Source: Marinihelvus sp942491555 (GTDB lineage Bacteria; Pseudomonadota; Gammaproteobacteria; Xanthomonadales; SZUA-36). From it: DNA of 64,000 nt. The DNA is taken from positions 160,202 through 224,201 of the forward strand of contig CALOBN010000006.1 of NCBI GenBank assembly GCA_942491555.1, in the 5' to 3' direction. The notes beneath the pieces are model-generated. The model was not told the origin of the DNA, did no database searches, and was given only the letters and a program-made list of their open reading frames with translations. Position numbers and translations under genes: made by a program. Positions 35,585-44,326 of this stretch are shown piece by piece. Each line of letters opens with the position of its first letter. The first letter of the stretch is position 1.

Positions 35585-36513
35585 TCCCCCGGTTTGCGCG
35601 CCAGGATCCGCCAACGCTGTGAGCCCCGGGCGTTGGGTGTACCCGGCACGTCCAGAACAGGCTGGGTCCTGCCCGGGGGCTCGAACGTTTCCAGATTGAA
35701 GCCGCATGCTTCAAACGGCTCGCGGAGTTCGTCCGCCGAGCCAATCAGATAAGTCCAGTGGTGCCTGGCGTAGCCCAGGGCCAATTGCCCGGCCAACTCC
35801 GGATTGATGTCTTGCGGTGCCCCGGGTTCTGCGGCCAGGTCACGCGCGGACTGCACCAGGCTGGCGATCTGTGATTCGTCATAACGGATGATCGGGTCCC
35901 GGTCACCAGTACGAACCCGCTGTGCCGTCATGACCGCACCACCCGGCCTCAGCATGTCCCGCCAGTTACTGATAAGTTTTCGGCGCGAGTCCGCGTCGAA
36001 AAAGCACAGGAATGAATGAGTGCAGACCAGGTCGAAGGGCTCATCCGGTTGGAAACTCAGCACATTGCTCTGCACGGTTTCTATCGCCACACCCAGCTGA
36101 TCCGCATACCAGGCATTGAGCTTCAATGGGGTGGCACAGCGGTCCAGCACGGTAAGCCTGATCGCGCCCCGGTGCTTGCCCGCTGCCGCCATGATGCGCG
36201 CCTGCAACGCATAATCGGCAGCGCCGGAAACCAGGATCCGACGGGCACCTGCTTCGATCTCCCGCTGCAGTCCTGCAAAGAAGAAATCATCATCTGAACG
36301 GATGGAGTGGAACAGGCCGAGGCGGCGGAGCATCTGCCATGACCCATGGTACCAATCACAGCCGGCGCTGAAGTCCGGGCCGTTTTGCGGCCACTTGTCT
36401 CCGTCCTGGTTCTGACCCCGCTGACAAAGTTGCTTTGACCAATCGAGCGCCAGCGTCGCGCTTGCCGCCAGCGGCTCGTGGAACTCAATGGCACTCGCCT
36501 CAGTGGTTGTCAT
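35581..36513 (-). CDS. SAM-dependent methyltransferase
   Basis: A 310-residue class I methyltransferase: the SAM motif I region is RRILVSGAADYALQARI, the acidic loop LTVLDRCATPLKL, motif post-I DLVCTHSFLCFFD, and LRPGGAVMTAQRV. The ATG overlaps the end of the Mur-ligase gene (ATGA, 36510-36513), so the two are translationally coupled and the methyl acceptor is probably a product of, or substrate for, the ligase. Confidence 0.82.
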   Translation of the reverse strand: MTTTEASAIEFHEPLAASATLALDWSKQLCQRGQNQDGDKWPQNGPDFSAGCDWYHGSWQMLRRLGLFHSIRSDDDFFFAGLQREIEAGARRILVSGAADYALQARIMAAAGKHRGAIRLTVLDRCATPLKLNAWYADQLGVAIETVQSNVLSFQPDEPFDLVCTHSFLCFFDADSRRKLISNWRDMLRPGGAVMTAQRVRTGDRDPIIRYDESQIASLVQSARDLAAEPGAPQDINPELAGQLALGYARHHWTYLIGSADELREPFEACGFNLETFEPPGRTQPVLDVPGTPNARGSQRWRILARKPGD

Positions 36514-38861
36514 GGACCTGCGCCATTTTGCTGCTGCATTGCCTTCAGGCGCTCATGCAATCCGCTGAACTCGCCCCGGCTTAGCGGCAAAAAGACCACG
36601 TCCTCCGGCCGCGCCATACCAAGAATGGCGTCCACAGCACGTTCCGCATCTGGTTCGATGGTGATGTTTTCTTCTGCAACCCCGGCGGCCCGCAATGTGG
36701 CCGCAATGAGGTTTGGCACCTCGCTCCGGCCCCGCCCCCGGAGGTTGGGATAGGACCGGCACACGATGTGATCAAACCCCAACCCCGCCGAACGCGCCAC
36801 GCCGGCGACAAGCTCATCGGAGCGATCACCGGGCGCAGCCAGCAGCAGCAAGCGTCGCCCCTTCACCGGGAGGCGCGCCGCGAACTCTGCAAGACGCCTG
36901 ATGCCGTCAGGGTTGTGGGCGAAATCAATAAAGGCCTGGAACGGCAAGCCGGTATAGTGGTTGAGGCGCCCCGGCGTGTTCTGGAAACTCATGCCGAATT
37001 CCCGCATGGCCGCGCGAATTGCCCCGGGGGAAATGCCAAGAAGCCAGGCAGCGGAAATGGCGGCCATGGCGTTTTCCAGGTTAAAACGCGCCGCACCCCC
37101 GAACGTGCTGGGCAGTTCCTTGACCTTGATCAGATCTTCGGACTCACGGTCGTGCAGAACCACCCATTCCTCGTCATTGCGCCATTCAATGCGGCATTGA
37201 AGGATTTCCGGCTGATAACCCGGATCGGTACCGTCGGGGTGGCCTGAACTTGCCCCACGCCGACGATCTTCTTTTTGCGGATCGACGCGCAGCTCGAGGT
37301 CTGCCGGTTCACCTTCGGGGGAGCTCTTCGAGGAGAACCAACAAATACGGCCTGCGGTGAGATACGGCGGCATGGACCGGCAGCCGGCGTTGTCGGCATT
37401 GAGCACCACCGCCTGTTCGGCGCGCTCCACCAACGCCCGCTTGATTTCGACCATTTCCTCCAGCGTCTCTATCTCCCCGTCGGCAAGGTGCTCGGCCGTG
37501 ACGTTGAGGCAGACCCCCACGGTGCAGCGGTCGAAGGCAAAGCCGCGGACTGTAATGCCCCCGTGATGAGTTTCCAGCACCGCGCTGTCGATCCCCTTGC
37601 TGCTGAGCGCGCGGGCATGGCCGATAAAGGCACTGCCATCGCCCTCGGAAACCGGGCGCCCGTTCACAAAAATACCTTGCGTACACACCAGGGCGGGACG
37701 CTGACCCGTGTGGCGCAGAATATGCTCGACCATCTGGCTGGTCGTGGTTTTGCCGTTGGTACCCGTGATCGCAACGGTGGGAATCCGTGATGAGCCTGGT
37801 CCCGGATGCAGCCACTCTACGAACCGGTCGCAGGCGTCAGCCAGGTGCTGCCCAGCCTCGTTGAGGGGCGCCAGCAGCGCATACAAATCCGGGGCCAGGT
37901 CGAAATCCCGGGCGACACCGCCGGACTCTGACAATGGCCTGTCGAGATCCGGCGAATGTAAATGCAGGGCAAGCGGAAAAGAACCCAGGCGATGACTCAG
38001 GGTTTTTGCCAGCGCTGCTACCCCGGGGTGGGGTGCGGCGTACAGGTGCATCTCACCGTCGCGGTGCTCACTCAGCGCCATGACGGAATCACCGATGACC
38101 AGCAGGACATGCCGCTGCCCGGTGCCCGGACCCTCAGCTTTCCCGTCACTCACGGGAAGCCCGCACTGTGCCATCACGTTGCGTCGCAGACTGGCATCAG
38201 CAAGCAGATCCTGCATGCCTCTGTCTGCGCGGCTGACTGCGAAGGTGCCGTCAATAATTTCGGTGTGCTTACCCTGCCCGGTCAGCAGCAGGCCATTGGC
38301 GCGGATTCGCCGGTTAGCCATCACCTTGCCCTCCAGGGGTTCGCGGTCACCATGTAGCCAGGGAATGTCACGGCGCGCCAGGGCAGCGATGATCGCCTGC
38401 GTTTCCCCGGACAGCGCCCGGCTGCGGGCCTGCTTTAAAAACGCTTCGATGGCAGCCCTGGTGACGCATTTCGGGTCGGCAATCAGCTGCGAGGCAAACT
38501 TGACCGCAGCCATGCCGGTAGCAGGATCTTCGTGCTCAACCAGGGCGGTCACGCGCCCGTCGTGGCGGTCCTTCAAAAGTGACCAATGGGTAACCTTGTG
38601 CCCGCCGCGCTGTTGCAATCGCAGTGCCGTCAGCGTCAGCAGTTCCATGTACCTGACGGGGCGTGACCCGGGCGATGACTCCGCGGGAATCCTGTCCTTC
38701 TGTTCGAGAACACCGGCATTCTTCAGAGCCCTGATCAGTTCTTCGGAAGGTTCGGGAAAATCGCCCATTTCCGAATCGGAAAATTGCAATCGCAACTCAA
38801 TGACCGGCAGGTCGCTGCGGCGGTTTGGACCGTAGAAGGGAAAAAACAGGAATTGCGGCAT
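36510..38861 (-). CDS. Mur-ligase-family protein derived from cyanophycin synthetase
   Basis: A 783-residue protein. The P-loop GTNGKTTT is at residues 367-374, and the central and C-terminal Mur ligase domains follow (CLNVTAEHLADGEIETLEEM, NTPGRLNHY, FIDFAHNPDGIRRL, LLAAPGDRSDELV), so ATP-dependent amide bond formation is expected. Residues 60-240 resemble the N-terminal part of cyanophycin synthetase CphA (VRYMELLTLTALRLQ; then LLLTGQGKHTEIIDGTFAVS). The ATP-grasp core that should lie between residues 240 and 300 is reduced to a short remnant, while the piece leading into the Mur domain (SPDLDRPLSESGGVA) is kept. It therefore has one active ATP site instead of two. Product unknown. Confidence 0.8.
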   Translation of the reverse strand: MPQFLFFPFYGPNRRSDLPVIELRLQFSDSEMGDFPEPSEELIRALKNAGVLEQKDRIPAESSPGSRPVRYMELLTLTALRLQQRGGHKVTHWSLLKDRHDGRVTALVEHEDPATGMAAVKFASQLIADPKCVTRAAIEAFLKQARSRALSGETQAIIAALARRDIPWLHGDREPLEGKVMANRRIRANGLLLTGQGKHTEIIDGTFAVSRADRGMQDLLADASLRRNVMAQCGLPVSDGKAEGPGTGQRHVLLVIGDSVMALSEHRDGEMHLYAAPHPGVAALAKTLSHRLGSFPLALHLHSPDLDRPLSESGGVARDFDLAPDLYALLAPLNEAGQHLADACDRFVEWLHPGPGSSRIPTVAITGTNGKTTTSQMVEHILRHTGQRPALVCTQGIFVNGRPVSEGDGSAFIGHARALSSKGIDSAVLETHHGGITVRGFAFDRCTVGVCLNVTAEHLADGEIETLEEMVEIKRALVERAEQAVVLNADNAGCRSMPPYLTAGRICWFSSKSSPEGEPADLELRVDPQKEDRRRGASSGHPDGTDPGYQPEILQCRIEWRNDEEWVVLHDRESEDLIKVKELPSTFGGAARFNLENAMAAISAAWLLGISPGAIRAAMREFGMSFQNTPGRLNHYTGLPFQAFIDFAHNPDGIRRLAEFAARLPVKGRRLLLLAAPGDRSDELVAGVARSAGLGFDHIVCRSYPNLRGRGRSEVPNLIAATLRAAGVAEENITIEPDAERAVDAILGMARPEDVVFLPLSRGEFSGLHERLKAMQQQNGAGP

Positions 38862-38919
38862 AAGAAAAGGGGCTGTCCTGGATACGTGAACTCATCCAGC
38901 ATAGCAAGGTGCGCAGAAA
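38841..38919 (-). repeat. Duplicated 5' region of the Mur-ligase gene, copy 1
   Basis: About 80 bases covering the first codons (MPQFLF) and leader of the Mur-ligase gene recur with scattered substitutions at 42142-42221. Shared blocks include AAAAAACAGGAAT, TAAGAAAAGG and ATAGCAAG. Confidence 0.6.
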
Positions 38920-38972
38920 CAGACTCAGAAAATACAGGCAGGCGCCGGATCAGCAAGAGACTTGCAATATAC

Positions 38973-38993
38973 AAATGATAATGATTATCATTT
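38973..38993. promoter_or_regulatory. Fur box
   Basis: AAATGATAAT and ATTATCATTT form a perfect palindrome around a central G, matching the classic Fur operator GATAATGATAATCATTATC core. It lies 28 bases before the ATG of the frameshifted gene at 39021 and 112 bases upstream of the divergent Mur-ligase start, so either may be iron-repressed. Confidence 0.85.
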
Positions 38994-39020
38994 ACAAGAA
39001 CCCACGACCCGGTATGACGC

Positions 39021-39638
39021 CATGGCGCAAGCTTCTGTTCCACCCCTGGAAGAACTCCAGGCCGACCTGTTCTTTCTTATGGACCACTACACCGGCGACC
39101 CCTGCCCGGGCACGGCGAACGCCATTGCGCAGGTCCTGCAAGGCATGCTGGAACACCCGCTCATTGATCTGTTTCCTTCGCTGCGCGGCCATTGCGCCCG
39201 GGGGCTGCGGCACTGGCGCCTGCGGGCCGCCACAGCCGGACCGCAGAATTGCGCGGCAACGACGCTTCACTGAGTCGCAAGTTGCTCGACGTCACGCGCA
39301 GCCCAGCCGGCCATTGGGAGCCCTCGCCCGCCGAGGGCTTTGTTTGCATGCCGACGCGCTGGGGAATCTATTTCGTCCCGGAAGAACTCGCCTCCCTTCG
39401 CGCGCTGATCCGGAGCGGGGCGCTGGAGGCGACGGACCTGCTCTGCAACCATCGGCTGTTCAAGTCCTGCCTGCGGTCCCTGTTCCTGCTGGCCGCCGAG
39501 GAGGCATTAACCTCCGATGGTGATGACACGGTTCGCCGGCTCGTCGGTCAGTTGAGACTGGTATCAAACGGGATTCGCTGCAGAGCGCCTAGCTGTCAGC
39601 CTCAGCGTGCATACCCCAAAGGAGCGGTAACGTTTTGA
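39021..39638 (+). pseudogene. Fur-controlled gene of unknown function, frameshifted
   Basis: From ATG 39021 the frame reads MAQASVPPLEELQADLFFLM and remains coherent to about LRHWRLRAA (39225), then loses its character and stops at 39273. Another frame of the same strand continues with coherent sequence from about 39218 (ELRGNDASLSRKLLDVTRS, WGIYFVPEELASLRALIR) to a stop at 39638. Together they look like one protein of about 200 residues split by a single frameshift near 39220. No family recognised. The last 50 bases overlap the convergent lipoprotein gene. Confidence 0.6.
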
Positions 39639-40077
39639 CAATCGAAAAGCGTCCTTTCCTCTCCGGGTCATCGGACCAATAGACTTTGCGATTTTCAGCC
39701 GGACCAAAGACCACCAGGTTACAGCCAAGCTGGGAAAAATAGCGCACAACGAGATCACGGGTTTGCTGCACCGAGCCCGTCAGGTCGACCTGTACGTATT
39801 CATCGCGCGCAAAACTGACCTCAGCGAAGCTTCGGGCAACGACCGCCCTGGGGTTCGACTCACCAGTTACATCAATGGTGGACACCTGATCAAGCGGGAT
39901 TGAAGCACCACAGGCTTTGGGATCACCTGGAACGCTCGTGCCATCCGCTAGCCAGAAAGTCAGCTGTCGTTCCTGGGGCTGTACCTTTGAGGTCCCGCAC
40001 CCGGCAAGGACTGCCATTGACACCAAAAGTGCCATATTTTTGCCCAAAAGCCATACTCGCGTGTCTTTAACGGTCAT
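39589..40077 (-). CDS. Small lipoprotein of unknown function
   Basis: A 162-residue protein with the lipobox SMAVLAGC near residue 27. The mature part has one Cys pair (Cys in DPKACGASI and QLGCNLVVF) and an otherwise mixed alpha/beta composition. Not recognised. It may be the functional neighbour of the Fur-controlled gene with which it converges. Confidence 0.65.
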   Translation of the reverse strand: MTVKDTRVWLLGKNMALLVSMAVLAGCGTSKVQPQERQLTFWLADGTSVPGDPKACGASIPLDQVSTIDVTGESNPRAVVARSFAEVSFARDEYVQVDLTGSVQQTRDLVVRYFSQLGCNLVVFGPAENRKVYWSDDPERKGRFSIVKTLPLLWGMHAEADS

Positions 40078-40206
40078 TCATCACTCTCCTCGCAACATTA
40101 AAACGTTATACCAACCTTAATCTGAAATTTGTACCGTATTAATATTGAAAGGAAGCCAAGTTAAGCTCTCAGAGTTGAATTGCTGTTTAATGGAGTCGGG
40201 TTCCGC

Positions 40207-41403
40207 GTGAAAAACACGCGCCGTTTAGTTTTACTGCTGGCCTTATTGTTCCCCGTCACTGAGACACTGGCCCAGTGCGACCCTGTAACGGACGGTGTCG
40301 ATGTCATCCTGGGCTTTGACAGGAAGTATGAAAACGAGCCGGTTTTTTACCCGTTCAGCGAACCATGGAGTCTGCAGTTGGTCTGGGTGCCCGACGATGA
40401 GCGCGTCCGGGATCGTCAGAAATATTTTATCGAGGCTGATCCGCGCGCTGAAACCGTGAGCCCCGTCATGGCCTGGGACGGCGAGTTGAGGCGGGTGCTG
40501 GAAGGCGAGATATCGCCCGTTGCGCTTGGTGATGAGACCGAGTGGCCGGGCCAGAGCCTGACGGGCACGCTGCACCTGAAAATCTGTCCGGAGGTGCTGC
40601 GCTCGGTCGGCCCACCTCTGTTCTATGTGTATTTTGGAATAATCGAGAGCGGCGGGGAGATCTTGATCTGGTCAGACGAGCCGCGGGTTACGCCGCTGAT
40701 CCGCAACACCACGAACTCGGATCTTGAGGTCTCGCAGATCATAAGAACCCGGTTTAATGAGGGCCTGAAGCAACGGGTCCGTGATGATGTCGCCACGGTG
40801 ACCGGCGTGACGCCCGGGGACTTTCTGGCCCAGAACCTGTTTTTTCAGCACATGACTTTTCTTGAGGGGCTGTTGGATTTTCAACCCCTCGTGTTTATGA
40901 GCCATCGATTCTTCGACACTGTGGTGTTGCGTGATCGTATTTATCTGGTTTCTGATCAAGGAGATCCAGATCCGGAGTACAGCGCACGCGTATTGCCCAG
41001 CGTGTCATCCGTCAAGCATGAAGGCAGGGAGTTGTTGGATGAGAACGGACTCATTCAAAACCTTGATGAGCACCTGGGTATCCTGACCTTCACGCTCAAA
41101 GATGACGAGGGCGGGAGGGTTGGACACGCGATGGTGCTGGACGGCCGCGCGGATGTCGAGCTTTCGTTGTCGGAGTGTGTTGGCGGCAAGCAACGGCTGA
41201 ATGCAACTTTTGTGTATGACAGTGACGTTCGCGGCGAACTGTCCCTTTCAAGAATTAACAGTGATGACCCTGTGCTGGCTGCGGGGCCGTCCCTGGACGA
41301 ACTCATCGACTGTGACCTGGAATTCACGGTGCTGGGCGAGCGCTTCAGCGGGCCCAATACGGTCGATGTGTCTTCACAGACGGTCTTCAGAGACAGAGAC
41401 TAA
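40207..41403 (+). CDS. Secreted protein of unknown function
   Basis: A 398-residue protein from GTG 40207, chosen because GGAG lies ten bases ahead and the N-terminus (VKNTRRLVLLLALLFPVTET) is then an ideal Sec signal cut after LAQ; a TTG at 40180 is the alternative. The mature part is acidic with strand-rich segments and few Cys. It has no motif I recognise. It is monocistronic, followed by a weak hairpin near 41450. Confidence 0.65.
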   Translation: MKNTRRLVLLLALLFPVTETLAQCDPVTDGVDVILGFDRKYENEPVFYPFSEPWSLQLVWVPDDERVRDRQKYFIEADPRAETVSPVMAWDGELRRVLEGEISPVALGDETEWPGQSLTGTLHLKICPEVLRSVGPPLFYVYFGIIESGGEILIWSDEPRVTPLIRNTTNSDLEVSQIIRTRFNEGLKQRVRDDVATVTGVTPGDFLAQNLFFQHMTFLEGLLDFQPLVFMSHRFFDTVVLRDRIYLVSDQGDPDPEYSARVLPSVSSVKHEGRELLDENGLIQNLDEHLGILTFTLKDDEGGRVGHAMVLDGRADVELSLSECVGGKQRLNATFVYDSDVRGELSLSRINSDDPVLAAGPSLDELIDCDLEFTVLGERFSGPNTVDVSSQTVFRDRD

Positions 41404-41526
41404 TAACGAAGGCCAAGCCAAGGCGGCCTGACTCACACTATTGAGTCTCCGGGATACCCGGGGCGCTTCATTATTTTGGTTGTAGTAGCCATGATTTAAA
41501 TTATTTGGTGGTAACAAATTAAACCC

Positions 41527-42035
41527 ATGAGCACGACTACATTCACACTGACGGCAGCACAGGAGTCCTTCAAAAAGAAGATGCTCAATGGCTGGTTATT
41601 TCGCAGCTTCGCCTTGTTTAAAGTACCCATGGGGTGGTTGTCAGGTATGCGTCTGACTGAGTTAACCACTGAGCGCGCTGTAGCTACTCAGCCATACAAC
41701 TGGCTGAATATGAACCCGTTTAAGTCCACCTACTTTGCCGTACAAAGTATGGCCGCCGAGCTTTCTACTGCTGCTATCGGCTTGTTGGCCATAGAAGGCA
41801 ACAAGCCTTCGATCGCTACCATCATCATTGATATGAAAGCGGAGTTTCCAAAAAAGCTACTGGTCGAGTAACCTTCACCTGTGAGGATGGTTGGAAAATC
41901 TTTGATGCTGTGGAGCGTGCGAAGACTACCGGGGAGGCATCCACTGTTACCGCCAGGACCGTCGGCACAATGACTGACGGCACCGTCGTATCGGTGTTCG
42001 AGTTTACCTGGTCGTTTAAGCAGCGGAGCCGGTAG
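41527..42035 (+). pseudogene. DUF4442 (hotdog, PaaI-like) gene with frameshift
   Basis: The frame from ATG 41527 (LFRSFALFKVPMGWLSGMRL, then FAVQSMAAELSTAAIGLLA) has the DUF4442 hotdog-thioesterase pattern but meets TAA at 41869-41871. Shifting by two bases continues with TFTCEDGWKIFDAVERAKTT and EFTWSFKQRSR to a TAG ending at 42035, the strand-rich C-terminus expected for the fold (about 169 residues). A one- or two-base change near 41868 has broken the gene. The neighbourhood gives no substrate clue. Confidence 0.7.
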
Positions 42036-42351
42036 AAGATCCCAGGTATTACCATCCCCGCTGTCACTGGCCCCTTAGGTTGATGACGGAATTGAGATCA
42101 ACTCTGAACAGAACGCGGGTCGAGATTCATCGAACCGATGAAAAAAACAGGAATCGCGGGATAAGAAAAGGAGCTGTACTGGATAAGTGATCTTAATCCA
42201 GGATAGCAAGCTGCGCACAAGTAGAATCAATCAGGGACGTCGCTTGAGACATCTCTTTGACCACAATTGCCAAAGGGCCCGCAAACCTTGCATTGGCGAC
42301 CTACGCGTATTGGGGTAGGCTCCCGGCTGGTTTCAATAATGTGCATCGCCC
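42036..42351. other. Intergenic stretch holding a decayed duplicate
   Basis: No gene is seen in these 316 bases. The stretch 42142-42221 is a diverged copy of the start and leader of the Mur-ligase gene (38841-38919). The remainder has no structure that I can interpret except a possible promoter for the DUF885 gene. Confidence 0.5.
42142..42221 (-). repeat. Duplicated 5' region of the Mur-ligase gene, copy 2
   Basis: See the copy at 38841-38919. The first codons are no longer open (the ATG equivalent reads ATCCCGCGATTCC on the minus strand), so this copy is non-coding. Confidence 0.6.
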
Positions 42352-44202
42352 ATGACCTCCATGCTGTCCCGCGCCACCTTGCTGTCCTCATTACTGCTCC
42401 TCGTCGCCTGCGGCGGCGAATCTGCACCGCCTGCCACGACCGCGGTTGATAGCGCGCCGCCGCCGGCGGTCAGCGAGGACGAACGTCTCGCTGCTTTCTT
42501 CGAGGAAATCTTCGAGCGTGATGTGGCCCAGAGTCCTACCTTCCAGGCTCAGCTTGGACGCAAGACTGAAGACTATGGCGAGTGGGACGACTATTCCGAA
42601 AGCTGGCGCGTTGTGGAGAAGGAACAAGCCGAGGCCGATCTGGAGCGCCTGCGCACCGAGTTCGACTTCGAGGCCCTGGATGAGCAATCCCGGCTCAGCT
42701 ACCGGATTTTCGAATACAACCGGGAGCGTGATCTGCGCAACTTCCCCTGGCGCCATCATGAGTATGCGGTTTCGCAAATGCGCAACGTGGCGTCCAGCGT
42801 GCCAACCTTCCTCCAGAACCAGCACAAGGTGGAAACCCGGGAAGACGCGGAGGACTACATCAAGCGTATCGAGGGTGTAGAAACGGTTATGGCCCAGTAC
42901 GTTGAACGACTTCGCCTGGGCGAGGCGGCAGGCGTCGTGCCGCCCATCATGGTCTACGACCGGGCCCTGCCCGTAGCGCAGAATATGCTGCGCGGCGCAC
43001 CCTTCGACGAAGTGGCTGAGGACAGCGTGTTGCTGGCCGATTTCCGCAGCAAGGTCGGCGAACTGGCGTTGGACGATGAAGAGCGCGCCATTTTGCTGAA
43101 CGATGCCGCCAATGCTCTGTCGGGGCCCTACCGTCGCGGTTACGATGCCCTGATCGCCGAACTCACGAGACTCAGCGAAATTGCTGCAGACAACAATGGC
43201 GTCTGGGACCTGCCCGACGGCGAAGCCTACTATGCCAATCGCATCCTCAACTGGACCACCGTGGACCGTTCCGCCGAGGAAATTCATGAGATCGGGCTGG
43301 CCGAAGTGGCCCGCATCCGCAGCGAGATGGAAGCCATCAAGGAGACGCTGGAGTTCGAGGGTGACCTGCAGGAATTCTTCGAATACGTGCGCACCAGTCC
43401 GCAGAATTACTACCCCGACACGGACGAGGGTCGCGCCGAGTATATTCGCGACGCCACGGCCCTGATCGAAGAGCTCTACGGATACACGGACGAATACTTC
43501 AACGTGCTGCCAAAAGCCGCGCTGGAAGTGCGCCGTGTCGAGCCCTGGCGCGAGCGCGGCTCCTCCACGGCCTTCTACAACCGCCCTGCCCCGGATGGTT
43601 CCCGGCCAGGTATCTACTACATCAATCAGCAGAACATGAACGCCGTTCAAAAGCACATCATGAACTCCCTGGCCTACCACGAAGGGGCGCCGGGCCATCA
43701 CTTCCAGCTGGCCATTCAGCAGGAACTGGACGGGGTGCCGGAGTTCCGGAAATACGGCGGCTACAGTGCCTATTCGGAAGGCTGGGCGCTTTACTCAGAG
43801 CTGCTCGCCAAGGAAATGGGGCTCTACGAAGGGTTGCTCTTGCGCGATTTCGGGCGCCTTTCAGAAGAAATGAAACGCGCCGTCCGGCTGGTGGTCGATA
43901 CGGGCATGCATTCTAAGCAATGGACCCGCGAGGAAAGCATCGCCTACATGACAGAAAACACGCCCATGGCCCCGGCGGATATCGAACGGCAGATCGAACG
44001 CTATTTCGTCATGCCAGGCCAGGCATTGAGCTACAAGATCGGCATGATCACGATCCAGGAGCTGCGCGCCAGGGCCCAGGAAGCCCTGGGAGACGATTTC
44101 GACATTCGGGATTTTCATGACGTGGTGCTTAAAAACGGAGCCATGCCCATGGCGATTCTCGAGCAGGTCGTGGATGAATACATTGCTGGTGCGAGCGGGT
44201 AA
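42352..44202 (+). CDS. DUF885 family lipoprotein, probable zinc peptidase
   Basis: A 616-residue protein with a lipobox (LLSSLLLLVAC) at residue 20 and the DUF885 domain over nearly its whole length. The motif HEGAPGHHFQ, with Glu and His pairs, and EGWALYSELLAKEMG correspond to the metal-binding helices of this M3/M32-like peptidase-related family; IGMITIQELRARAQ is the conserved C-terminal helix. It is the intact relative of the gene broken at 5071-6840. Predicted periplasmic peptidase or hydrolase. Confidence 0.87.
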   Translation: MTSMLSRATLLSSLLLLVACGGESAPPATTAVDSAPPPAVSEDERLAAFFEEIFERDVAQSPTFQAQLGRKTEDYGEWDDYSESWRVVEKEQAEADLERLRTEFDFEALDEQSRLSYRIFEYNRERDLRNFPWRHHEYAVSQMRNVASSVPTFLQNQHKVETREDAEDYIKRIEGVETVMAQYVERLRLGEAAGVVPPIMVYDRALPVAQNMLRGAPFDEVAEDSVLLADFRSKVGELALDDEERAILLNDAANALSGPYRRGYDALIAELTRLSEIAADNNGVWDLPDGEAYYANRILNWTTVDRSAEEIHEIGLAEVARIRSEMEAIKETLEFEGDLQEFFEYVRTSPQNYYPDTDEGRAEYIRDATALIEELYGYTDEYFNVLPKAALEVRRVEPWRERGSSTAFYNRPAPDGSRPGIYYINQQNMNAVQKHIMNSLAYHEGAPGHHFQLAIQQELDGVPEFRKYGGYSAYSEGWALYSELLAKEMGLYEGLLLRDFGRLSEEMKRAVRLVVDTGMHSKQWTREESIAYMTENTPMAPADIERQIERYFVMPGQALSYKIGMITIQELRARAQEALGDDFDIRDFHDVVLKNGAMPMAILEQVVDEYIAGASG

Positions 44203-44248
44203 ATAGGGGCCGGATACTATTTAAAAAAATATATTCGGCCCCTTTATT
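44202..44248 (+). repeat. REP-like hairpin, near-perfect copy
   Basis: AATAGGGGCCGGATA and its near complement TATTCGGCCCCTTTATT flank an A/T-rich centre, directly after the stop of the DUF885 gene. It matches the perfect copy at 35539-35584. Its position after a stop suggests a terminator or mRNA-end role as well. Confidence 0.7.
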
Positions 44249-44326
44249 CGGGCGTCACAAGAACCTCTCCATGGCCAGACGTCAGCTCGCCGAGGGTCTC
44301 TGATTCGATGACTTGCACCGCCTGCG

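Noticed and set aside
42391..43701. Long minus-strand open frame opposite the DUF885 gene
   Set aside because: No family similarity and no ribosome-binding site; the plus-strand lipoprotein is complete and recognisable.
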